Source of the DNA: Vandiemenella viatica
Taxonomy: Eukaryota; Arthropoda; Insecta; Orthoptera; Morabidae
DNA: 64,000 bases
Assembly: GCA_031002005.1 (NCBI GenBank)
Contig: JARYHS010013630.1
Location: 29,537,504 to 29,601,503, forward strand
Reading direction: 5' to 3'
Under the pieces are notes generated by a model that saw only the letters and a program-made list of their open reading frames with translations, was not told where the DNA came from and searched no databases. Of the stretch, positions 42,988 to 53,404 are shown piece by piece. Made by a program: the position numbers and the translations under genes. Positions within the stretch are counted from its first letter, which is position 1. Every line of letters starts with the position of its first letter.

Positions 42988-43540
42988 ATGCTGATCCCCA
43001 GCAGCCAGCCTGCCTAAATAATCAGCATTAACAGTGTGCAGATGTGTTATCATTATCAGTTAGCTCACATTATAACAATGGATAGAGAAGTCACATTACA
43101 AAAGATTACTCAACAATTTAATACTGATGCACAACTATTTGTAAGCAGCCACAACATTCAGTACTGCCTGTTCTTTATAGGGTTCAAAAGCCATTGCCCA
43201 CACCTTACTGGGTGCAAGGGTTAGCAAGAGTGAGGAAACTGCCACTGGACACTATAAATGTGGTATGATGCTCCATCGATCTCAAACTGAAACTAAATGG
43301 TTCAATAAACACTCCTCAAAAATGAACCTGCCATTGTCACCTGAACTCAAGAATGTCTGAAATGCTCTCAAAATAAATGTCCAAGCCTCTGACACCTTCC
43401 ATCAAAGTTTCATGAACTGAGGGAGATTGTTCAAGGTTTTTTGATCCATATCGCTTCCCAAAGATTTGCCAACACAAATCACCACCATCACCATACGTGT
43501 TGTCACACAATACTAGGCAAGTATCTCTAATTCAACTGCT
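42988..43540. other. No recognised feature
   Basis: Spacer between two copies of the same LINE 3' end. The frame at 43036-43224 shows no motif. Confidence 0.35.
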
Positions 43541-43559
43541 GCTATGCATTCTATACTGG

Positions 43560-43960
43560 AATTTTACATGAGAGTCCTAACAAAAGAGCTGGAATGGGAT
43601 TCATTGGAAGACAATAGGAGGGAGAAGAGGGTCATGGGACTGTGCAAGGCATATATTGATGATGAGGCATGGAAAGATAATGGTGTAAGAATTAAAAGTA
43701 ATGCATCGAAGGGAAAAGATGACCATGACCAAAAGCTGGCACTTAATTTCAGGCACAAGGGTATGAAAACATTCTCGTTTTTAAGTAAGGGGGTCAGAGA
43801 TTGGAATAAGTCATCAATAGAAATGGAGAATAATTTACAAAAAAAGTTGAAAGAATTTAAAGTTGAAGTTTGTAGACGGCAAATGTAGTTGGGTGCAGGA
43901 AAGGGGGGAAAATGTATAGGAAAATTGCCACTGGTGTGTGCGCTCCATTGCAATTAAATT
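43560..43960 (+). pseudogene. LINE 3' end, copy 3
   Basis: A 5'-truncated copy of the Jockey/CR1-like LINE: KELEWDSLEDNRREKRVMG, DDEAWKDNGVRIKSNASKG, HDQKLALNFRHKG, FSFLSKGVRDWNK, a stop at 43886, then the shared GTGTGCGCTCCATTGCAATT tail. The frame is open over this stretch. It lies 45 bp downstream (in THOC5 direction) of the 44005 splice donor. Confidence 0.78.
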
Positions 43961-44004
43961 AAAATAAAACAAAAGACTGGGAATTATCATCAAATGACAC
44001 TTAC

Positions 44005-44354
44005 TTGAACTGAAGGCACTTTGTAACTACTTTTTTCACATGAAGTATTTCATATAGTAGATTCTGTAATTGGAGGTGATAGCTGTCCAATTGCTGTTTG
44101 GCTTTGTACAGAGTTTCTCTAGACTGTTTGGTACGAAACTTCTCAAGGCGATTTAATTTCTTCAAAAATACAAAACTGAGACAACCGTGGATCCTTTTTT
44201 CATTAATTTTGTCAGCTGCCTGATTACCTAATGATCTTAATGTGGAGATTTCCAACATTATTTTACGTAATTCGTCACAAATCTCGTGAAAACGATTTCT
44301 ATCACTTGTGGCATCTCGAATTTCTGCTTCATTTTCTTCAAAATCAATTATATT
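44005..44354 (-). CDS. THOC5: THOC5 exon, 350 nt, first exon in window
   Basis: It begins in phase 0 at NIIDFEENEAEIRDATSDRN. Then come FHEICDELRKIMLEISTL, KINEKRIHGCLSFVFLKKLN, RETLYKAKQQLDSYHLQLQN and LLYEILHVKKVVTKCLQF, leaving AA for the next codon. The order EExAEVRDA, ExCDxLRxIM, RRIxxCxxFxxLKKLNR, AKQxxDxYHLQLQNLLYE and TKCLxFK is the THOC5 signature and corresponds to its conserved N-terminal coiled-coil third. The acceptor is TTTTACAG|AATATA and the donor is TTCAA|GTAAGT. The upstream exon with the start codon was not found. Confidence 0.95.
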
Positions 44355-45229
44355 CTGTAAAAGAAAATAGATCATTATAATAAGAAAGGCAACTTGAAAT
44401 CAATAACAGAAAGAATACAAGCGCATACTTGGACAAGTTTGTTTAAATATGAAGCAAGAGGACATACAGTAACCAACTTTTAAAAATGATCCATCAGTAA
44501 TTTAGCAGACTGAAAGAAATTTCTGCGAGATTTATTTTTTCATATAAAATATAATGTAGCATCTAAGAGGATGGCATGGAATGGAACACCAAAGATTTGT
44601 AGACAAATTCATATCAGAAATATCTAATATAACAATTTAACTCATGCAGAGACCATTCTGAGCCTTCACGGAACGCAGTTCACAAAGTCAAAAATTAGGC
44701 CTCAAAACATTCGGTAAACTTTGCTTTGTTATGATGGGATTACATTGGACCTATGTTAAGAGAAACAGAAGTGTAAGCAGATAACATTATAAGCAATCTG
44801 CATTGTAAGTGCAAAAGGCATTACCTGACACTTGGAAAGAATTTAAAATTAAAATCCATAAAGTCTATAAGTATACAGATCAAAAATTACATTAAAAGGA
44901 TTTAAGGACAGGAAAAGGTGAAAAACGAAAGTAGCTGAGTAGTGAAACTGCCATCAATTAATTTGCTCCATTAAAATTAAATTAACAAAAGAAATGGAAC
45001 AGTTCGTGGACAAAAGAAACAGCTTTCACTAGAAATTAAAACACCAATTCAATCTGCGTCAAGACTAAAACCTTCAGTCTGGTACAACTTATCCACCAAG
45101 CTAAATACATATCCTATCAATAAAACAAGGATTTTTAAACCAGACAATTCATTTATAATGCAAAAGTATGCACAACGATGAAAATAAACTCTACAATAGT
45201 TATCAGACTATATAACAAATTAAAATATG
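44355..45229 (-). other. Upstream THOC5 intron, no recognised feature
   Basis: AT-rich non-coding DNA immediately 5' of the first visible THOC5 exon. A pyrimidine-rich tract precedes the acceptor on the minus strand. I see no exon or repeat. Confidence 0.45.
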
Positions 45230-46640
45230 CTGAATTGCTAAATGTCATAGGATACCCCCTGCTATCATATCAGATGCCCCTGTCAAAGTGGAACAACCTG
45301 ATATGGCATTGACTCAACAAGTACTTGGTAGTCCCCAGCCACACTTAATCTAAATTCGTACATAATTGCCATTGCAGGACATTGTGTACGAAATAACCTT
45401 TTGCCCATGTCCCTGATATGCTCCATTGTATTCATGTCTTGAGATCTAGGTGGTCAAATCATTTGCTAGAATGTTCCTCAAACCAATTGTCAACAAATTT
45501 GAGTTGGTGACATGGTGTTTTGTAGTCCTGGAAAAGATCTTCATTGTTTGGGAACATAAATGCCAGGAATGGTTGCAAGTGGCCTTCAAGTAGCCAAACT
45601 AACATTTACAATCAGTGGTCAGTTCAGTGTAAAGAGAGGTCCCCATTCATACCAGGATAGATTCATCACCATCTTACACATCATCTGACAACCTGGATCC
45701 ATGACCTTGTGGGGTCTGCACCACACTGGAAACTCATCATCAGCTATTATAAAATAGAATCGTGACTCAACAGAACACACAATCTTTTCCCAGACATCCA
45801 GGGTCCCGCCGATACATTCATGAGCCCAGGAGAGGCTCCTCAGCCAATGGTGTTTTATTAGGAGAGGCATTCATGCCATATCCAATCAACCACAAATCTC
45901 ACTGCACTAACGCATTTGTTGTACTTCTCACATTTGGGAGTGCAGTTCTTAGTTGCAGTATTGTCTGTCTGTCAACAATGAAACCTCAACACAGATGTCG
46001 CTGGTCTCTAGCATTAAGTAAATACCGAGCAGGGCGGTGTAACGGTTAGCGTTCTCACCTCGCATTCGGGAGGACGGCGGTTCGAATCCCCGTCCGGGCA
46101 TCCAGATTTGGGTTTTCCATGGTTTCCCCAAATCACTCCAGACAAATGCCGGGATGCTTCCTTCAAAAGGCCATGGCCGAATTTCTTCCCATTCCATGCC
46201 CCCCATCCTTTCCCGTCTCTAAAGACCTCGATGTTAAAAAGAGACGTAAAGAAGTTACAAAAAAAAAAAAATTAAGTAAATATGGTAAATGTCCAAGGCA
46301 AAGGTACTGCAGTAAATTACGTAGTCACAGTACACTCTTAACACTGCGGACAGAGGAATGTTGAATTCAATAACAATTTCTGAAATGGAATGCCCCTTCT
46401 TATATAGTGCCAACTACCATTCCACATTCAGAATCTGTTACTTCATGTTGGGCACCCATATCATGTCAGAAACTCTTCAACACAGGAATACAAATGAAAG
46501 CCCCAATACTGCATAGCATATTTATACATTTCTTCCATGGTGCCACCACCATTTGGATAGTTGCATCTCCCTGCTCTGTGACATTTCACGCTACAGGTAG
46601 AGGAGTTAACATGTCTCTTTGTAAAAAGTAAACCTTTGAA
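45230..46640 (-). pseudogene. Tc1-like transposase remnant, split by a SINE
   Basis: The minus strand gives HHWLRSLSWAHECIGGTLDV, WEKIVCSVESRFYFIIADDE (usual WxxVxFSDESRFxL), FPVWCRPHKVMDPGC (VWRRPGE) and MNLSWYEWGPL. Decayed text then runs through GLRNILANDLTT and GASDMIAGG at about 45250. Upstream of the SINE (46283-46640) lies the 5' non-coding end of the element. First catalytic motif is SDES changed to SVES. Confidence 0.6.
46025..46270 (+). mobile_element. Full-length SINE with perfect 12-bp TSD
   Basis: ATTAAGTAAATA at 46013-46024 is repeated exactly at 46271-46282. The SINE runs from CCGAGCAGGGCGGTGTAACG through B box GGTTCGAATCC and the body to an A14 tail. It is the best-preserved copy in the window and nearly identical to 39322-39558, so this family moved recently. 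Confidence 0.95.
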
Positions 46641-46756
46641 TTATTATCGAGCTGTCAAAGAATTTTAAAAAGAAATAGCTGTATGATATTTTAATGTTTA
46701 GTTAAAACTGATACACGCACTGTATTGGTTCCCATGAACACTCCTTCCACAATTTT

Positions 46757-47240
46757 AGACATATATGAATATAATCAGAACCAGAATCTTTATTGTCATA
46801 AACATGTAAATGTATGGACAATTGTCAAATTAAGCCCAACAAGTGGACAACACTACATTACAATTTAAGAAATTAGCTATACACAATTCAAAACCACAAC
46901 AATCTAATTACTATACACTTTACAATATACAAATACATATGTACATTCCAACCCAAATACCTTAATAGAATCTGCTTAGTTATTTTAATCTATTATGGTA
47001 CATGAGATTTCCAATTAATATTGTAAAAACCATTTATATCATATAAACATTCTCTAACTAATAAATTCTTAATATTACCTTTGAAAATTTTCTGTAACAA
47101 TAATTTTAATTGCATTGGCACTTCGTTGTACAACTTAGTCGAAATATAATATCAATTTTTTTGGGAACTGCTATGACCATATTGTCGAATTCTTAAAAGA
47201 TTTTTAATTCAAGTATCATCTGAATGGCAATCTGCATTAA
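46757..47240 (-). pseudogene. LINE 3' end (CR1-like)
   Basis: The minus strand encodes TRQYGH..., STKLYNEVPMQLKLLLQKIF and KNLLVRECLYDINGF, matching the SxxxYNxLPxxLKxxxxxxxFK...LKxxL C-terminus of CR1/Jockey-type RTs. A non-coding end with GACAATAAAGATTCTGGTTC follows, ending near 46757. The 5' part is missing. Confidence 0.6.
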
Positions 47241-48347
47241 TGTAAAACTGTTCTAATGGTTATGTACACTCATTAGCAAAAAAATTGACTGTCGGCGCCT
47301 GAGTCTAAGTCCCTTATTTCGCACAATGTGGCATCATTGCGCGTATTCAACTCAGCGCCATCTGTTATTCATTTCCTTAAGTCAAGCCTCGAACAAAGCA
47401 GGAAGACTCCGCCAGCCCACTGACGATTCTTCTTGGTAGTTCATCTATCATTCCCCACATTTCAGTAAAAAGCTATAGACAGATCTCGAAACAAGTAACG
47501 CATTTTCCCCTGGATTGACTGTAATATTAGGCAAGATATCGCCGACCATACCTCAATCGGACGAAATTCGGTTCCAGCTACACTTTTCTTAAATTCAGAT
47601 CGTGAAACATATCGTTAAAGTTGTTATTAACGAGATTGCAATAAAGCGCAGTAAAAATGAGGTTCAGTTATACATTTTATTCCAAATGATTAGCGTAAAA
47701 TTATAACGATATTTATTTATATATTGATGTGGCTAATCAGTTGCAATAATGCAACACATAATGGGGTGTGTGGTCCGAGAAGTGGGTGTAAATGTTCAAA
47801 GATCCAGAGTTTTTGGTTTTACAAAACTATTGAAACGATTATAAAGAGATTATTTCGGATAATTGCCTAATGCCAGTTGAATGTAACTGACTTCCGAGGC
47901 AGGATAAGGTTGTTTACCCACTGCACGAGCTGTCTGTGAACATGAGCTCCGTTTGCTTGTGGCTAACCATCTAGTCTTGTAAATGCGTGGTCCTCGGTTC
48001 GAGTCTAGGTTTTCCAATTATTTTTTTGCATTTATTTTAAACAAGTTGAACCTACAACTGCGTTATGCGTAAAATATAACATCGACTCTTACCTGCTAGC
48101 GTCTGGACATAACATACTTAAGGAAAGACTCATAACTGAGTGCTTCTTAATAAACTGCACACGTAACTATGAAAGCTTTCACACAGGTAACACTGAAAGA
48201 AATCATCTCGGGCTTCAACATCGTCGAAATAGTGTCGTGTGGTTACGTTAGGTGGACTATAACGAGTTCGCACCATCGTCAAGGAGACGAAAAACTAAAT
48301 AATATTACTATACCAATTTCTTATTATGCGTCTGGATTTACGATTCA
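47241..48347. other. Unannotated stretch with one tRNA-like head
   Basis: Around 47950-48015 there is TTGTGGCTAACCATCTAGTC and, 40 bp on, a B box GGTTCGAGTCT, the spacing of a tRNA-derived SINE head, but the body does not match either SINE family. The short frame at 48169-48366 has no family match. The rest holds nothing I recognise. Confidence 0.35.
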
Positions 48348-48558
48348 TCGACTTCTAAGTCATTAAAGGTGGGAAGGGAATGGAGACAAGGAATGGGAAG
48401 GAATTCGGACCATGGGTTTTCGAAGAAATAATCCCGCCATTCACACGAAGTGACTTGGAGAAACGAAGGAAAATCCAAATCTGGATAGCCGGATAGGAAT
48501 TCAAACCCGCTTCCTCTCGAATGTGGAGCCATAGCGTTAACGCTCGGCCATTAGGTTT
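48348..48558 (-). mobile_element. SINE, main family, diverged copy
   Basis: The minus strand carries GGCCGAGCGTTAACGC, a B-box relative (GGTTTGAATTCC), CCAGATTTGGATTTTCC, AAGTCACTTCG and CCGAATTCCTTCCCATTCC. More diverged than the 46025 copy. Confidence 0.7.
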
Positions 48559-48771
48559 AGTTTTTCAATATATTTCGTATTTGGTCTATGATGCCGTCCA
48601 TAAAATTATTTTAAAAATCTATTGAAAAGTTAAAAATCGTAAATTAAAATATATGTGCAAAAGTGAATTCATCTGATGAGAGCCGGGATATCAAAAAAAT
48701 CTCTGAAATAAGAAACGCAATTCAAATTTTATTTTCTCTCTCTCTACTCTTTTCGCCCCTCTCTCTCTTTT

Positions 48772-49014
48772 TTAATTTTTTTGCTAGGGCTTTACGGCTC
48801 GTCGACAGCAAGGTCATAAGAGGCGGAATCGGATTGGGGCAAGAAACGGGCAGGAACTCTGCCATGGCCTTTTCAAGGAAGCATCCGGGCGTTCGCCTGG
48901 AGTGACTTGGGGAAACCATGGAAAACCCAGATCTGGATGCCCGGACGGGGATTCAAACCCGCGTCCTCCCGAATACGAGGCCAGAACGTTAACCGTTCAC
49001 GCACCACACCCGGT
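48772..49014 (-). mobile_element. SINE, main family, near full length
   Basis: The minus strand starts CCGGGTGTGGTGCGTGAACG, B box GGTTTGAATCC, then CATCCAGATCTGGGTTTTCC, AAGTCACTCCAGGCGAACGC and an A-rich end. The 3' body (ACCTTGCTGTCGACGAGCCG) differs from the 39322 and 46025 copies, suggesting a subfamily shared with 55540-55762. Confidence 0.8.
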
Positions 49015-49701
49015 ACTTTTTTTAAATTTTAGCAGCTACCAAATTCAAAGTGAATATAAGCTCCCTCTTATATGGAAGATAATGTCATATTAATCCCGTT
49101 GTTTAATGAAGTAGTATTAAACCAAAAATGACGAGCAAAATTGATCGGTTTGCTAGTAACCAAATAGGTAACATTTCAGTCTTTTCGTAGAAATGTTAAA
49201 AAAAAAAAAGAATCCAATTCACATTCTTCTTGAGCAAAGACCTCAAACCGGATGCTAAAACTACAGAAATTTGCAGTCTCATTAAAATGTGGCAAAATAA
49301 GAAATTTCAATGTAGTTATGATGTAATTCTCTATAATATTTTCTCTTTTTTTTTTCAAGTATGTCTTTCAGTAATGATTAAGAGGTAGTTGGAATGAAAT
49401 TATCACGCTGAGCAATAACACAGCTAATTGTTACAAAATTTTATAAATCGGCAGTACTACTCTCCGCAGCTAGAGTGTAATTCTAAAATATCGTAGTAGA
49501 CGGAAACGTAGTGTTTACAAAACGTATAATACTGGTTTCCTTGTTTCTTGCCACACTGACATACCCGCACTGAATTTCAATTTTATGCCTCAGTTTTTCT
49601 CCTACAATGTTCTGATTGAATTCCTATAAGACTTTGCAATATTTAAACGTTCAAAAGAAATTGTTGCTTGTCATTCTGAGACAGACATTATAATGTAAAT
49701 T
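49015..49701. other. No recognised feature
   Basis: AT-rich DNA up to the left target duplication of the Penelope pair. Runs of A (49198-49209) and T (49347-49356). No coding signal. Confidence 0.4.
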
Positions 49702-49784
49702 GTAAGAGCAAAGACTTTCCCGGCGTATGACTGCAATGTAGTCTTCACGGGTGTACCGCCGGATAGTGTTGTGGAAACACAATA

Positions 49785-49815
49785 TTTCGACGGCTGGCTC
49801 TGCCGTCTTCTTCAG
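49785..49815 (-). ncRNA. Hammerhead-like core in Penelope end
   Basis: On the minus strand CTGAAGA (49815-49809), one A, stem GACGGC, loop AGAGCCA, stem GCCGTC, then GAAA (49788-49785). The 6-bp stem is perfect. The plus-strand copy (about 53304-53336) keeps the stem but has the core changed to CTTGAAGA with a CGA in place of AGA before the stem. As at 6181-6364 there is an extra A before the stem, and I could not establish stem III or the cleavage triplet. Confidence 0.4.
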
Positions 49816-50006
49816 GTGTAGAGACATCTGTAATGGTCGGCTGACCCACAGATACTGAGATGGTTCGGGTGCCGCTCTTCCTTATATACATGTCCGCGTG
49901 GCCTCGGCGAAGGCTTACTATGAGCCAAGCCCGCAACCAACTGGCGACTGGCTGCCCGTGGGCATGGCTACGATTCTTGTTCCAGTCCGAGCTAATATGA
50001 AGCCCT

Positions 50007-52046
50007 CTACGGCGGCAGATGGACGGAAGTACAACGTTCTCTGCGGATATTTGCCAAGGCAAGTTTCCATGCCTCACTGAGACATAGACCGCTGTCGGCA
50101 AGTCGAATTTCGATCGCTTCTTTGATGACAGATTCCCAAAAATGTGATGTTCTAGCCAATATCCTAACGTTATTGAACTCTACTTTGTGGCCATGGCCGT
50201 ACACATGCTCGGCGATCGCTGATTTGCTATACTGTCCCAAGCGGAGGTGGCGTTTATGTTCTTCACACCGGTTTTCTATGGTTCGGATCGTTTGACCGAT
50301 GTAGGTCTTTCCACACACGCACGGTATGCTATAAATCCCCGGAACTCTTAGGCCAAGATCATCCTTGACTGAACGGAGGTAGTCCCGTATTTTAGCTGGT
50401 GGTCGGTAGAAAGATTTTATACCATGTCGTGCGAGGATTCTGCCGATTTTCCCCGAGGTGTTTCTGGCGAAAGGCAGAAAGGCGGTGGCCTTGGGCGTTT
50501 CTTCCTGTTGGACTGGAATTTTCCCTGGCTTACATTCAGTTGCCCTTTCTATCTGTCTCTCAGAGTAACCGTTCCGCCTGAAGACAGTTCTCAGGTGCTC
50601 TAGTTCTTGTGGCAGGCTGTCTTTGTCAGCAATCGCTCTAGCCCTGTGCACAAGAGTATTTAAAACAGTGTTGCGCTGCACAGGATGGTGGAAACTCGTG
50701 GCGCCCAGATAATGGTCTGTGTGGGTAGATTTTCTGTATACACTATGCCCCAGCGTTCCATCCGGCTTTCTTTTAATTAGGATGTCGAGGAAAGGTAAGC
50801 GACCGTCCTTTTCCATTTCCATAGTGAACTTTATGCTAGGATGAATTCCGTTCAGATATTCTAGAAACTCATGTAATGTCTCGATTCCATGGGGCCACAC
50901 CACAAATGTATCATCGACATATCTGTAAAAACATGTAGGTTTAAGAACTGCTCCCTGTAGGGCTTTCTCTTCGAAATGCTCCATGTATAAGTCGGCGATT
51001 TCAGGAGAAAGTGGAGAACCCATGGCAACCCCGTCCACCTGTTCATAGTATTTCCCTAAGTATGTGAAATACGTGGACGTCAGTACATGTTTGAAAAGGT
51101 CCACAATGGCTGGTTCAAACTGGTGGCGTATCAGCTCCAGCGTATCTTTCAATGAGACGACGTCGAAGCTCACCATTATATCTGAATCCTTCAGTTCCAT
51201 GGTCTTGATAATCTTGACAAATTCCGTGGAATTTTTGACATGGTGTTCGTAATGGCCGACTGATGGACTTAGAAGGACGGGTCAGATATTTAGCCAGCGG
51301 GTTGGTTGGAGCTCCGATGTTGCTGACGATTGGCCTTAGAGGTACACTTTCTTTGTGGATCTTTGGCAGACCGTATAGCCGAGGTGGTCTGGCAGCACGA
51401 GGTCTGAGCTTCTTATTGGTCTCTTCAGAAAATTCGGCCTTCTTCAATAAAGCCGTAGTCTTCCTCTCAATCCTGCTGGTAGGATCGTTGTCCAAACGCC
51501 GATAAGAAGGGTCGTCAAGGATGTTCCTCATCTTCTGCTCGTACTGTTCTGCCGCAATAATACCGTAGCATTTCCCTTGTCCGCCGATAAAACAACCACC
51601 TCATTGTTCTGACGCAAGACACAAAGTGTTTCACGTTCCTCCCTGGTTATGTTGGTCTTTGGGGGTTTAGCTTTATAAAAGACCTGGCAAGTCTCCCTGC
51701 GGATCTCTTCCGCTGTCTCCCCTGGTAGGGCGCGAACAGCCTGTTCGACAGAGGTGATAATATCAAGTGTTGGCACACATCTTGGCGCCGGAGCGAAGTT
51801 GAGGCCTTTGGACTAGACAGAAACGGTGGCGTTGTCAAGTTGCATCCCGCTCAGATTCACCACTGTGCGACTCACTTCGGGACATTCCCTGGGGCGCTGA
51901 GTTCCCGCCAACCGGTTGTATTTAGACAAATGTCTAGCTGTTGTTCGCTCCTGCTCCAGATATTCTTGAGCGGATGTAGCAGCATCTACCCAATCCCACG
52001 AATCAGATGACATTTTTCCAGACAAGTTTAAGTGGCAATCCAACAA
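50007..52046 (-). pseudogene. Penelope RT / GIY-YIG polyprotein, nearly complete
   Basis: N-terminal helical region (SSDSWDWVDAATSAQEYLEQ), a stop near 51816, then TLCVLRQNNEVVVLSADKGN (RT1), ARPPRLYGLPKIHKESVPLR with PIVSNIGAPTNPLAKYL (RT2-3), IMVSFDVVSL (RT3, followed by a short deletion) and VDGVAMGSPLSPEIADLYME (RT4). Next are FYRYVDDTFVVW (catalytic YVDD) and LPFLDILIKR. The C-terminal GIY-YIG endonuclease follows (GIYSIPCVCGKTYIGQTIRT, EEHKRHLRLG, SAIAEHVYGHGH, ESVIKEAIEIRL). The last 397 codons (51200-50007) form one open frame; two or three frameshifts lie upstream. Confidence 0.92.
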
Positions 52047-52048
52047 AT

Positions 52049-53114
52049 AGGGAAATACAATGAACAGGTGGACAGGGTTGCCATGGGATCTCCACTTTCT
52101 CCTGTAATCGCCGACTTATACATGGAGCATTTCAAAGAGAAAGCCCTGCAGGGAGCAGTTCTCAAACCTACATGTTTTTACAGATATGTCGATGATACAT
52201 TTGTGGTGTGGCCCCATGGAATCGAGACTTTACATGAGTTTCTAGAATATCTGAACGGAATTCATCCTAGCATAAAGTTCACTATGGAAATGGAAAAGGA
52301 CGGTCGCCTACCTTTCCTCGACATCCTAATTAAAAGAAAGCTGGATGGAACGCTGGGGCATAGTGTATACAGAAAATCTACCCACACAGACCAGTATCTG
52401 GGCGCCACGTGTTTCCACCATCCTGTACAGCGCAACACTGTTTTAAATACTCTTGTGCACAGGGCTAGAGCGATTGCTGACAAAGACAGCCTGCCACAAG
52501 AACTGGAACACCTGAGAACTGTCTTCAGGCGGAACGGTTACTCCAAGAGGCAGATAGAAAGGGCAATTGAACGTAAGCCAGGGAAAATTCCAGTCCAACA
52601 GGAAGAAACGCCCAAGGCCACCGCCTTTCTGCGTTTCGCCGGAAACACCTCGGGGAAAATCGGCAGAATTCTCGCACGACATGGTATAAAATCTTTCTAC
52701 CGACCACCAGCTAAAATACGGGACTACCTCCGTTCAGTCAAGGATGATCTTGGCCTAAGAGTTCCGGGGATTTATAGCATACCGTGCGAGTGTGGAAAGA
52801 CCTACATCGGTCAAACGATCCGGACCATAGAAAACCGGTGTGAAGAACATAAACGCCACCTCCGCTTGGGACAGTATAGCAAATCAGCGATCGCCGAGCA
52901 CGTGTATGACCATGGCCACAAAGTAGAGTTCAATAATGTTAGGATACTGGCTAGAACATCACATTTTTGGGAATCTGTCATCAAAGAAGCGATCGAAATT
53001 CGACTGGCTGACACATTTAACAGAGACAGTGGTCTATGTCTCAGTGAGGCATGGAAACCTGCGTTGGCAAATATCCGCAGAGAACGTTGTACTTCCGTCC
53101 AGCTGCCGCCGTAG
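52049..53114 (+). pseudogene. Penelope RT / GIY-YIG, 5'-truncated open copy
   Basis: The frame runs from GKYNEQVDRVAMGSPLSP through FYRYVDDTFVVW, LPFLDILIKRKLDG, GIYSIPCECGKTYIGQTIRT and ESVIKEAIEIRLADTFNRDS to the stop at 53114. About 350 codons are uninterrupted. It differs from the minus copy at few residues (for example CEC versus CVC before YIG, and an extra TFNR before DSG). It lacks RT1-RT3, so it cannot encode an active RT alone, though the GIY-YIG domain is complete. Confidence 0.9.
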
Positions 53115-53404
53115 AGGGCTTCATATTAGCTCTGGCTGGAACAAGAATCTTAGCCAAGCCCACGGGCAGCCAGTTGCCAGTTGGTTGCGGGCTTGGCTCA
53201 TAGTAAGCCTTCGCCGAGGCCACGCGGACATGTATATAAGGAAGAGCGGCACCCGCACCATCTCAGTATCTGTGGGTCAGCCGACCATTACAGATGTATC
53301 TACACTTGAAGACGACGGCAGAGCCAGCCGTCGAAATATTGTGTTTCCACAACACTATCTGGCGGTACACCCGTGAAGACTACATTGCAAAATGTAAATT
53401 CTTT

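Larger units (their letters stand above)
17094..44004 (-). other. THOC5: THOC5 intron, about 26.9 kb, TE-filled
   Basis: The donor is TTCAA|GTAAGT at 44005/44004 and the acceptor TTAG precedes 17093. The intron contains two PLEs, piggyBac 2, hAT, two mariners, Harbinger, LINE copies, SINEs and Helitron-like DNA listed separately. No additional THOC5-like coding segment was seen inside it, and the protein alignment across the junction is continuous, so one very long intron is the simplest reading. Confidence 0.8.
49702..53390. mobile_element. Penelope head-to-head inverted pair, single insertion with 10-bp TSD
   Basis: AATGTAAATT at 49692-49701 and 53391-53400 brackets the whole 3.69-kb unit, so both copies behave as one insertion. 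The minus-strand copy (about 49702-52048) is nearly complete. The plus-strand copy (52049-53389) is 5'-truncated within the RT domain. The arms 49731-51057 and 52049-53389 are about 1.33-kb inverted repeats with few differences. The unique centre is 51058-52048. Inverted partial copies are known for Penelope. Confidence 0.92.
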
